Below, piece by piece: positions 1-10,175 of a DNA stretch of 64,000 nt. The notes under the pieces were generated by a model. It did no database searches and was not told where the DNA came from. It saw only the letters and a list, made by a program, of their open reading frames with translations. The position numbers and the translations under genes were made by a program. The stretch's first letter is position 1; each line of letters opens with the position of its first letter. Source of the DNA: Xenopus tropicalis (Eukaryota; Chordata; Amphibia; Anura; Pipidae); contig NC_030678.2 in assembly GCF_000004195.4 (NCBI RefSeq), forward strand, positions 92,318,404-92,382,403, given 5' to 3'.

Positions 1-1439
1 AAGGTACAATTTACAGGATACTCATGGTTCTTGTGTATTATATATATATAATATATAAACGCACATACATAGACACACAACATAACAGAGCAGTAGCTGC
101 TGGTAGGGAGAGTGTAAAGTTCAATAATGTTTCACAAATGTACCTGACTGTGTAGGTAGTACTATGTTGCTTCTATTAGTGGTGATAGTAGCATCTAGAA
201 GAGAGTAGGGCTCTGAAGCAAAGTAAAAGTGGCAATAGGAGGGCAAGATGGAGACAGTAACTATTCATTCAGTTTTTCCCAACCTGCAGAACTGTTAGGG
301 GCACCTCTGAACTCCCATGTTCAGTATTTCATAAATCTGCCTCTATATAATTAACAGGGCCCTGCAATAATCAATTTTTGCCACAGGCCTTCTCATGCTA
401 AATGCCCCTTATGTATATATTTATACTGCTCAGTATTCATTTAGAGATTGTTATGCCTTATGGTCTCCATATATCTACTTTTGACTTAGCTGTAGCCCAA
501 ATCTTAACACAGAAACCAGACAGACTAGGTCAGGTACTGGATACAAAGATGGTAAAGGGGTCTGGCTATACAGGAGTATTATCTCACTTGGGTAATACAT
601 CCTTCCACCTAGTGTATGGTGTTATTTGCTGATACAAAGTTATATAACCACTGAGCCAGTTTATCTTGCTTTCTCTTTGAAGTTGTGTCTAACCACAAAT
701 TCTTTCTACATGAGACTCACCTTAATTCCTGCAATAATGTTGTCCTACTCATTTTAGGCAAAAAATGTAAATTGCACCAGCATGGTGTGAAAGGATATGC
801 ATTTTGTAAGATTAATTAGTTCAATATACATTTTGTTTTTCATTTAGATTTAATAGCATTGTCTTAATGCCTGTGCTTGGACAGGTAATTCTGCATCAGG
901 CTGGAAAAGCCTTTCAGTAGCTGGGAAGCCCATTTTCATGTGCCATAATAAAACAATTAGAAACCCTGTTTACAAGCAGAAACTATCTGTCTTGCAGTAA
1001 TGGGCTATCGCCACCTGTTTATGAGCTTTATATTCAGAAGTACAGTAATAGGCAAATATTCACCATGTGGTGTTGGTGCTCTGAGTTCATTTCCAACCAG
1101 GTCACTATTTGCGTAGAGTTTGTTCTTCCTGTGCTTGCGTGGGTTTCCTGTAGGTCCTCTGGTCTCCTACCATGCTTTAAAAACATTAAGGCAGGTTAAA
1201 TTTCTCCTGATGAAGTTAGCCCCAGTGAAGGGTACCCAAGGAACCTCAGATTCTTCACAGGGACAGTAGTGCTACACATGTTGCGGGGATATATTAACAA
1301 AGTTGACAAATAATCACATTAAATTTGCAGTTATTTATATTAACAGGAGATGCCATAATGCTTATATCAACAGAAACAACCCTCTTTGTAAAAACTATAA
1401 TGCAACATAATTATCCTTTAAATAGCACCAACATTGAGT

Positions 1440-1700
1440 CATACAGCTCTTTACAGAGACTGTCTGATATTCACATCGGCCATTGCCCCAGTGGGACTTA
1501 CAACCTAAGTTCCCTAGGTTGCTCTATACTAGGGTCAGTTCCATCAAAGTATAATTAACCTGCCTGTATGTTTGTAGAATGCAGGAGGAAACCCCAGAGC
1601 CCCCCGAGGAAACAATTGCAGACACAGGGGAGATACTGGCTGGATCTGAGCTCAGTGCTGCAGGGCAGCAGTGCTAACCAGGGATCTTGTATGGCACCCA
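1440..1700 (+). repeat. Dispersed SINE/LINE-tail-like repeat fragment
   Basis: It contains the sequence order typical of a widespread vertebrate repeat: AATTAACCTGCCTGTATGTT, then AGGAGGAAACC, then a GCTGCAGGGCAGCAGTGCTA block. Related pieces in the same orientation lie at 21690-21790 and 42497-42770. I recognise the pattern but not a certain family name. Confidence 0.6.
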
Positions 1701-2599
1701 AAATGAGCTTCTGTCCAATATCAGTAAAAACAAATTTTCAGTGTCCAGCCCACAACTATCTACAGATGTTGTGTTAGTTATCACAAATGATTTCTTAGCT
1801 TTTCAGGCTGTATGTAAGGGCTAACTTCATTAAATGGCCCAAAATATGCTAGATTCTTTGGGATAAGTATTCCAAAAGAGATGATATAATTTTCAGCTTT
1901 TTGAAGCAAATTAACCCCTGGGAATCCAGCTTAGAAAAGTCGGTATATCCCATGAAATTATTTGGAATAGTTGCTGTTCTATCAAGGTATCTGCACTCTG
2001 TACTGTCTGTATCAGGGTGCTACAGGGCACTTATGGGGGGAAATTTAAAAACTCTAGGTGGCAGAGATTCTCCAGCACAGCAGGGTTATAAGCCATACTA
2101 GCATCTCCATTGCACATTCCATTATTAAAAAGCAGTACAGTTTTATGGGTACATAACAATAAATTGGCATTTAAAATTCTATATAACCCTAAACATGCTC
2201 TCAGATTTTTGCTGCCTATATATAAAGGGTAAAAAGCAGAGAATCCTAACAAATAAGAGGGTATAATGCCCTGTCTACATTACCATGAGATCCAAAAACT
2301 CGCATGATTAAGATGTATTTGCATTCATTGATAAAAAAAATAATCTTAGCTTTGTTTCATTCTGAAGAAGAACCAGTTATTAGCATCAAGTAACATTTGC
2401 AGGGGCGCCTCAAACAGCCACTAGAAAAAACTAAATTCAGCCAGCTGCCATCTTTGCAACCACAATGAATCAGTTGCTCCGTAAGAGATCTCAGAACCAA
2501 TGCATTCTATCAGCCAAAAGGCATAAATGCATATTGTTCCCTGAATGCATTTAGGTCATGCATATAAATTAACTGTTGATGGGAATTCAGTGATAGCTA

Positions 2600-2950
2600 T
2601 TTTGTTACAGAGAGGCTGACTAACTGTAGCTGGGGGGGTATACTATAATAAAGGTCAACAAGAGCAGACCTGATTGGGCCACCAACATGCTGGGCCAAAT
2701 TGGGAAGATCCAGTATTTTCATCATAATGGGGGCCAAGAGAGACTCACTGGAAGAAAACCACCTTAAAAAAGCAAAATTGGTCTTTCCCAAAGGGGTTTT
2801 CTAACCTGCCTAATAGATATCAGGCTGATTTTTAGCCATATATCAGTTGGGCAGGTAATCGGAGTAGCTCCATACATGTGCCAATAAGCAACCAACTCAA
2901 TCTGCAGGGACAGAGTCGGCAGTTGTACTGACCCGTATATGGCTATAATA
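2600..2950. repeat. Probable dispersed repeat, unclassified
   Basis: The stretch contains phrases such as ATCAGTTGGGCAGG and GACCCGTATATGGC that I associate with common Xenopus interspersed repeats. Clear terminal repeats or target duplications were not found, so the borders are approximate. Confidence 0.3.
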
Positions 2951-3135
2951 ACTGTTCACACATTCCCCCATATAAAATAAATGTCTAACCCCATTTTATC
3001 CTGATAACAGTACACAGTGCAGCCACGTTATTCAACTACAATGCTTAAGACTGAAGTATCATATTCATTTTTGTACAAACAGATGAACTATCCCTTTACA
3101 GTTTACTTTTCATCATAATTAGAGTTTAGAGGAAT

Positions 3136-3384
<249 letters not shown>

Positions 3385-3517
3385 TTAACAATTTAGCAGC
3401 TACTTAATTGCTCACAATTTATAAGCATTGGTTCAGAAAATTACAATATATTTGCCTTATTCCTATGCTATACTGCTCTTTATACAAGTAAAAGATTCCC
3501 TATCAGGAACCCTGATA

Positions 3518-3849
3518 CAGGTATAGGATCCGTTATCTGGAAACCTGTTATCCAGAAAGCTCCGATTACAAAAAGCTTTTTTTTCCATATACTTCATTTT
3601 AATTAAATATTTCAGATTTTTAAAATTGATTTCCTTTTTCTCTGTAATAATAAAACAGTACCTTGTATTTGATCCCAACTAAGATATAATTAATACTTAT
3701 TGGATGCAAAACAATTCTATTGGGTTTAATTAATATTTGATTGATTTTTTAGTAGACTTTAGGTATGCAGATCCAAATTACAGAAAGACCCCATATCCGG
3801 AATACCCTTGGTCCCAAGCATTCTGGATAACGGGCCCTATAACTGTATT
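3518..3849 (+). mobile_element. CAGGTATGGGA-type MITE, copy 1
   Basis: It starts with CAGGTATAGGATCCGTTATC and ends with the inverted form TTCTGGATAACGGG followed by a degraded end. The core has the family hallmarks: AATAAAACAGTACCTTG, then GATCCCAACTAAGATATAAT. The same element occurs at 13578-13900, 26769-27030, 36883-37203, 37938-38186 and 58236-58554, with pieces elsewhere. Confidence 0.75.
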
Positions 3850-3859
3850 GAGGAAGCTC

Positions 3860-4092
3860 AGGTAGGCCATCTCCATAGAGTAAGCAAATAATTAAAAATT
3901 GTTTTAATGACTTCCCTTTTCTTTGTTATAATAAAACAGTACATTGTACTCAATGATAACTGGGCTGCATCAATCCATATTGTTGGCAAAACAAACCTTT
4001 TGGGTCTATATTAATGACTTAAGGTATGGTGATCCAAATTATGCTAAGATCACTTATCGCAAGTATTATGGATAAGAGATCCCATACCTGTA
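3860..4092 (+). mobile_element. CAGGTATGGGA-type MITE, truncated second copy
   Basis: A second, 5'-truncated copy lies directly after the first. It shares the AATAAAACAGTACATTGTAC core and ends GAGATCCCATACCTG. The divergence from the neighbouring copy suggests independent insertion rather than a fresh tandem duplication. Confidence 0.6.
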
Positions 4093-4721
4093 CACCTCAC
4101 AATAATTATTACATTACATTGTAGTTACACCCGCTGAAGTCTTACCCAAATATTTGTGCACAATTCTGGAGGGCTAAAGATCTGTGCTTTGACAATGGAT
4201 TGTGCATAGGTAAGAGCGAGTAAGCAGGTAACAACCACAATGGGCCATCTCCTAGTTCACCCCTTATTAGCACACTTTTCACCAGGCATAAGCTGGCACA
4301 GTGTAGGTCCCCTTGTGCCCCAGTGCACTGCACTACATGCCTTGAGCTACTGATTGAAGTGCTATAGGCAAAATGGCATAGAACCCTTGTGTGTTTTTAG
4401 GCCACGGCTGCAATTCTGCATGTTCTCCATATGTTTCTTTGTTGTTCCTCCCGCCCACACCTACAGGCAGGTTTATTGGTTCTGGGTAAAACTGACCCAA
4501 ATGTGTGTCAGAAAAATTAGCAATGTGATCGATGTGGCAAGAGCTGATATGAATGATTTTTTCTTCAAGAAAAGCTGAGGTAAGTGCTGATGTTACATAA
4601 ATATAAATAATAATAATTATAAAGAATAATAATTAGAGAATAGTTTTTTTCTTACAACTTAAAATAACCTGTTTGCTACATTATTAACTACTCGAAATAT
4701 TGCACAGCAAAATACACACAC

Positions 4722-4780
4722 AGGTATAGGATTTATTATGCAGAACTCTTGGGACCTATATATATATATATATATATATG

Positions 4781-4841
<61 letters not shown>

Positions 4842-4845
4842 ATTA
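4722..4845 (+). repeat. MITE end fragment followed by (TA)n / (CA)n microsatellite
   Basis: A short CAGGTATAGGATTTATTATG start of the same MITE family is followed by a long TA dinucleotide tract (about 4758-4828) passing into a CA tract. The rest of the MITE is missing. Confidence 0.7.
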
Positions 4846-5172
4846 TGAAGGCCCTGAGCAGGTTGGTGCAATAAGGATTATGGGGGGCAGGCCAGTTCTA
4901 AATTTCAACAAATACACACACACACATATAAATAGTGACTTGCTTTGGCGCCAAAACAATAGATGTGGGGGGAGGGAGTGGAGTGTTTGTTTTTCACTCC
5001 AGATGAAGGTTTCTGTGTGAGAACAAAACGTCGAGTAATAAACCTTTCTATTTTTGCATTTACATTTTGCTCACAATTCTTTAAATCCTAGGAGTGCTGT
5101 TCCAGTGCATTTTTTTTGGTATTAGCACCCAGATTTTGTTGCTGCAAATGATGTTCACCCTATGAACTATTT

Positions 5173-5213
<41 letters not shown>
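5173..5213. repeat. (AT)n microsatellite
   Basis: A pure alternating AT tract of about 40 bases. Similar shorter tracts are at 6259-6280 and 53046-53081. Confidence 0.9.
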
Positions 5214-5215
<2 letters not shown>

Positions 5216-5584
5216 CAGGATTTTTAGCTATTACATTATTGACTGGTTTCCCCTAAGTGCATAATACATGGCCCATTCCTTGTTGTTTGTTCTCTTCCAC
5301 ATGAGTTTTCCTATTAAAGTCATAGTATTTTCCTTCTCTGACTGGGCCAAGGCTTTTTACAGCAGAAAAGTTTGATGATAACATTCATTCAGTTTGTGGC
5401 GACGGAACACATTTCCTTAACAGAAAGCTATAGCTAAATGAGCATGACTGCACTTCTAAAACAACGTTTCTGTGGCTACTTTGGGCCCATGTAATCTTAC
5501 CTCAAATCACATTCCAAAATATGCACAGCTCTTAGGAATCAAGCCATTACATTTCCGCTGAATAGGCCCTTATCAAGTAATCAT

Positions 5585-5850
5585 ATGCGGGATCTCAGCT
5601 CCAGGCCACTAGTGAATCTGTCCAGTTTCGCTTCATCAACAAAAATTTGGGAAACAACGAAAAATTCACAAAATGCAACTACCACATGACACGCAAATTT
5701 TTGGCAAAACTGCTACTTTTTCCTCACTGTAAATTTTTGTTGAAGTGAAGTTTTGTGGCAGTTTCACAAAAAAAAAAGATTTTTCAATGGCAAAATGCAG
5801 AATTTCACAGCAAAGCCATGTCTAGTAAAAAAAATTGCTCATTACTACAG
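5585..5850. mobile_element. MITE of the 'GAATCTGTCC ... GCTCATCAC' family, degraded
   Basis: It begins GTGAATCTGTCCAGTTTCGC and ends ATTGCTCATTACTA, inverted versions of one another with decay. A better preserved copy is at 32683-32968, and a longer derivative at 37321-37785. Confidence 0.5.
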
Positions 5851-6308
5851 CCCACTTTATTGCTGCAATGGAGACACGTTTGGGTGTTGGCTGCTGTGTA
5901 ACCACTACAATTTGCTAGCTCTCCTTTCTCCTCATGCTTCATAAACTTCTGGGTGTGGACTACCAAATAGCACAAGCTAAGAGACACAGTGTATGTTTAT
6001 CCTTGACAGTATCATTGCTCAGCTTTTATTGAGTGACATGTTACAAGTCATTACAAATAGAACCGTCTCATTTTTGTTACTTAGCTTTCAATTTAGATGG
6101 AAGATAAACAAACAAAATGAGACTTCAGTCAGTAGCTCTAATCTCATGGCCTTTACTTTGCATTTAGAAGAGGCAGGCATGAACCTGGAACATAACCTTC
6201 TTGCCTCACTCTTAACTACGTTCAGCTACAATAAAGTTTCCAATATTAATTGCTCTAATTATATATATATATATATATTTATTATAATGGCTCACATAAT
6301 ATAGCAGG

Positions 6309-6545
6309 TACATATTATATAGATCATATAGATTGTAAGCTCTACCGGGCAGGGACCTCCATCCTCTTGTGTCTTTGACTCTTATCTTCTTGCAACTATA
6401 TTTTTATTTGTGTTTATTGTAATACTTTGTATTTATCTATTATCTTAATAACCCCCTGTTTGTATTAATGTATTCTACTGTACAGCGCTGCGTACATAAG
6501 TAGCGCTTTATAAATAAAGATATACATACAGTACATACATACGTA
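6309..6545 (+). repeat. SINE-like repeat with ATAC tail
   Basis: The segment has the order GATTGTAAGCTCTACCGGGC, then TGTACAGCGCTGCGTACA, then GCGCTTTATAAATAAAGATA, ending in an imperfect (ATAC)n tail. This is a common vertebrate retroposon-like pattern. A small piece of the same start is at 59700-59740. Confidence 0.6.
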
Positions 6546-7399
6546 CATATGTCTTCCATAGGGAAATGGCAAAAGGGGCTGCAAGTTGCTCGTTAATTAT
6601 AGTCCCAGCGCAGTTTTGGGAAACAATTATTGCTCCAAAATGTGTCTCCATAAAATTGCACTGGGCACTTTAGGGGATTTCAATTTTAAGTTAATGGAGG
6701 AGGGATTTCTCTCCTCTCCACAAAGCTAAAATACTCCTAATCTCCATTTGTGCAATGGCCCATGGCACACATAGTTGTTTTGGGCAGTTCATTTGCCTGG
6801 TTAAAAAAAAAACACTTTGGGCAAACTTGCACACATTTCTGCCTATGGGAATGTTGTAAAAATCCCTGTGGCTGCTGTTTCAGGTCATTCTAATAGGCAG
6901 CAGGTGGGTGGGGCTGGAACATTTTTGTCTAAAAAGTTCTATAAACTGCTTTGCAGGGTTAATCTGCAGGCGCAGTGTAACTAAATGGCCAGACTTTGTC
7001 CAAGCTGCCCTGCAGCAAATCGGCATATAGCCATCAGATGCCTGCCATGCATGAGTTGCCATCATCAGTGGACTGCATTGAGAAAGTTCTGGGCTTTCAC
7101 TGTTAATTCATTAGTGTCACAAATGTGAACCAAGTAAACTAAAATATAAACTCTTTTCTCTGCAGTATTACTAACATTTTTAAAAATATATATATATTAT
7201 AATTAATATTAAGAAATAAATAAATATATATTTTGGTCACCTCCCTGATGTTGCCATGAAAATGTAAGTTTTTGTACTTAGTATCCTAATCTCTGTGACA
7301 ATTTATTGCACACATGAAAATATATAAATCATTTCCCATAGCCTGAAAACATTATAAAAAAAAAAGGAAAATATATATTGGCTATTTTTAAAGCAGTAT

Positions 7400-8160
7400 T
7401 TTAAAGGATTGTTCACCTTTAAAGGAGAAGGAAAGGCAAAATCACTTGGGGGTGCCAAAATTTTAGACACCCCCAAGTGACTTTAATCGCCTATCTTGTA
7501 CCCCGGGCTGGTGCCCCTGTTCGGAGAAAACTGCACCAGCCCGGGGTACCTGTAGCGCTTCCTCCTTCCTGCTTCGCTCGCGTGCATGCGCCAGCCACTG
7601 GAATTTGCCGGAAAACAAAGCAGGAAGGAGGAAGCGTTCGCTGCAGGTACCCCGGGCTGGTGCTGTTTTCTCCGAACAGGGGCACCAGCCCTGGGTACAA
7701 GGTAAGCGATTAAATTCACTTGGGGGTGCCTAACATTTTGGCACCCCCAAGTGACTTTGCCTTTCCTTCTCCTTTAAACTAACTTTTAGTATGATTTAGA
7801 CATTGATATTTTGAAAATTAGTTTTCATTTATTTTTTTGTGGTTTTTCAGTTATTTAGCTTTGGGTTCAACAGCTATCCAAATAGGAATTTCAACAGCTA
7901 TCTTGTTGCTAGGGTCTTGATTACCTTAGCAACCAGGTAGTGGTTTGAATGAGAGACTGGAATATAAATAGGAAAGGGACTGAATAGAAAGAAAAGAAAT
8001 TAAAAAGTAACATTGATAATAAAATTGTAAGCTCACAGAGCAATAGTTTTTTGTTGCTTGGGACAGTGATCCCCATTTGAAAGCTGAAAAGATGTAGAAG
8101 AGGAGGGGAAATAATTGAAAAAATATAAAAAAAATAAATAATGAAAACCAATTGCAAAGT
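7400..8160 (+). mobile_element. T2-type MITE, 3'-truncated, split by a nested MITE
   Basis: It starts with TTAAAGGATTGTTCACCTTT and, after the inserted element at 7423-7773, continues ACTAACTTTTAGTATGATTT. The body then has GTTGCTAGGGTC, CCTTAGCAACC and GAGACTGGAATATAAATAGG, ending near ACCAATTGC. This is a very common Xenopus repeat of the T2 (Kolobok-related) group, known for TTAA target duplications. The usual 3' terminus is absent, so the copy is truncated at about 8160. Confidence 0.8.
7419..7777. mobile_element. Palindromic T2-type MITE nested in another T2 MITE
   Basis: The element runs from AGGAGAAGGAAAGGC (7423) to the inverse GCCTTTCCTTCTCCT (7773), flanked by TTAA at 7419-7422 and 7774-7777. 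Both arms carry sub-hairpins built on CACTTGGGGGTGCC and ACCCCGGGCTGGTG. The whole element is a near-palindrome with a centre around 7590-7615. Removing it restores the uninterrupted sequence of the host MITE with one TTAA. Because it is palindromic, similar open frames of 78 codons appear on both strands; these are not genes. Confidence 0.85.
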
Positions 8161-9399
8161 ATCAACGGATAAATTGTTAGAATACTGTCATAGGTTATAA
8201 TGGTTTAGGATTCCTCAGAAAAGATAAAGTCTTTTAAGTTAACAAATAGAAAAAACATAAGTACACAGATTCAAAAGTGCCACCAAATTTTAGAAAAAAA
8301 TGAATCAAAAAAAGTGACATTAAATTTCTAACCCCTCTTTTAGGATCTGTATAGTAAAGTAAGCTTTGTATTTAAAATACACAGGCAGAGAGCAGGCAGG
8401 GCTGATTTCAGCATAATGAAAGCTTCTGCTACAGAATAGAAACTTTAGCGGGACAATTACCTTGGTCAACTGGCTTTTCTGGTATTTGCACCTACAGAAA
8501 AAGTATCATAACTAGATATACGTTGCCATTAGAATGTGGCTTGTGGACACAGAACACGGATGAGTAAGTGTACTTGATAGCGATTCAGAGCTGTTGGTTT
8601 TAGCCATAGTCAATAAACGTTCTTCCAGCATTTCTACAAAATCAGCCATGCATAAGCTTCTTTATTTTTTGCCTTACATCCCTAGTCTCCTATAAGTTCA
8701 GGAAGTGAAAACAGTAATTTAAATCAGCAATGAGTGGCGTATCCCACACTAATACTGTACTTATCCTGTCTGATTTTGTGCTTTCATCTCACGCTGTACA
8801 CAGCTGGCTTTGGTTAAATGTATCACGTCAGAGCTTTCCCTCTCTGTACAGCCCACTCTAGCAAGACAGGGCAGGGTACAAGTCCAATCAAATGTCATTA
8901 GACTGCTAAACTCCTTAAACGTTTACTTGTTTCCATCATAATTGCGTATCAAGTAAATCCAGTGTCCTAATCAATGAAGAAGTCTTCACATATCTGGGTT
9001 GTGTTAACCGATCCTCTGCTGGACAAGCTGGATGCTTCATTTCTCTCTCAGTTCTAAAGACTGAGGTGTAATTTGGCATGAGGTTCCTGGCTTTAAATGT
9101 GAAAGACAACAGCAGATTGTGCACATTCTCCCTTAATAAAAATCACTGAGATTTCAAAAGAAATTGATCATAAACAGTCATGTATAAATATTTCCATGGC
9201 ATGAGGCTTATACAGTATATTAAATATTGCACTCTTTTTTTCTTACAATGTTCCTATGTTAATTTTATTTAGTACTAGTAGTATTATCTACCCCCATTCT
9301 ATGCATTTCACATACTAAACAATAGTGAGCACAAGATGTCCACATATGACAGTCCTGCTAATACCAAGTTGGCATATTATACGTTCACATTAAAGAATG

Positions 9400-10000
9400 C
9401 ATTTACCAGTGTTTAATAAGCACCCTAAATAGCTCTGCACTGGCTCAGATGGCTTCTGACCAGCAATTAGAAACCTTAAGGCTCCTTCAGATAAATTTGG
9501 AAGCTTGTCTGTCCATGTATTGGGCCCTCTGACAGGCCTACTTGACCAATATCTAGCCAAAAATTGCCCAGATGCCAATTGGGTAGGTTCAATTTTACCC
9601 TCAGATCAAGGTCTGAACTGACTCCATCCCATCTGATTGTTTGGTCCTAAGGTTCGCATATCAGGGGAAAGATTGGCTTGTTTGGGGACCTCACGAAACA
9701 AGAGATCTTATAATGTATGGTCTAAATTTTGAAAGATCCACTTGTTTGGTGAGGTTGCCAAATGAGCTATTTTTCCTGATATGCCCACCTTGAGGTGGGT
9801 GATATCATATCATACTTGGCACTAGGTAGGCTGTAGCATCGAGGACCACATCAACGCCTGGATCTGTGCCTCAATTCAACTGGAAAATCAAACCTGGCTG
9901 CAAAGCATCAGGTGAGTTTTGGCCAGATATTAGTTGGAAGGCCTCATACACTCGTTCCATAGGCAGCTTTTAGTGGCCCATGTATGGCCACCTTTATGCT
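9400..10000. repeat. Compound dispersed repeats (GGCCA...TGGCC type), unclassified
   Basis: It includes TTGCCCAGATGCCAATTGGG, then TACCCTCAGATCAAGG, and ends near TGTATGGCCACCTTTA. A related stretch is at 44355-44520, next to an AGGTGGC-type MITE. Borders are approximate. Confidence 0.4.
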
Positions 10001-10169
10001 TTAGTAAAGCTACAAAACTCTTCCTAAGCTTAATAATTAACACTGTCTCACTAGGGGTATTAAATGAAAACTGCTAAATGAATATGGAACGTTATCTACG
10101 TTCCATATTCATTTAGCAGTTTTCATTTAATACCTCAAGGTGGGCATATCAGGAAAAATTAGCTCATTT
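9760..10169. repeat. Large inverted repeat with 37-38 nt arms
   Basis: The arm at about 9760-9797 (AATGAGCTATTTTTCCTGAT and onward to CCTTGAGG) recurs inverted at about 10132-10169 with one extra base. Homology stops just after AGCTCATTTG on the right arm. The right arm abuts the 36-bp hairpin at 10056-10134. Confidence 0.85.
10056..10134. repeat. Perfect 36-bp hairpin, 7-nt loop
   Basis: The arms at 10056-10091 and 10099-10134 are exact reverse complements over 36 bases, with the loop TTATCTA. The left arm starts GGTATTAAATGAAAACTGC. The sequence has no transposon ends and is AT-rich. Confidence 0.95.
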
Positions 10170-10175
10170 GAAGGG

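Larger units (their letters stand above)
1..3135 (-). other. 3' UTR and/or downstream flank of BCAS3-like gene
   Basis: This stretch follows the stop codon on the minus strand. No AATAAA (TTTATT on the plus strand) was found in the first ~860 bases after the stop. The nearest variants are AGTAAA (3104-3109, very close to the stop) and GATAAA near 2995-3000. The 3' end of the transcript therefore cannot be placed. Apart from the repeat fragments at 1440-1700 and 2600-2950, I see nothing definite here. Confidence 0.4.

Noticed and set aside
4778..5020. Frame with a long Tyr-Ile run
   Set aside because: Translation of a TA microsatellite.
7477..7719. Similar 78-codon frames on both strands
   Set aside because: They mirror each other because the MITE is a palindrome; there is no coding signal.
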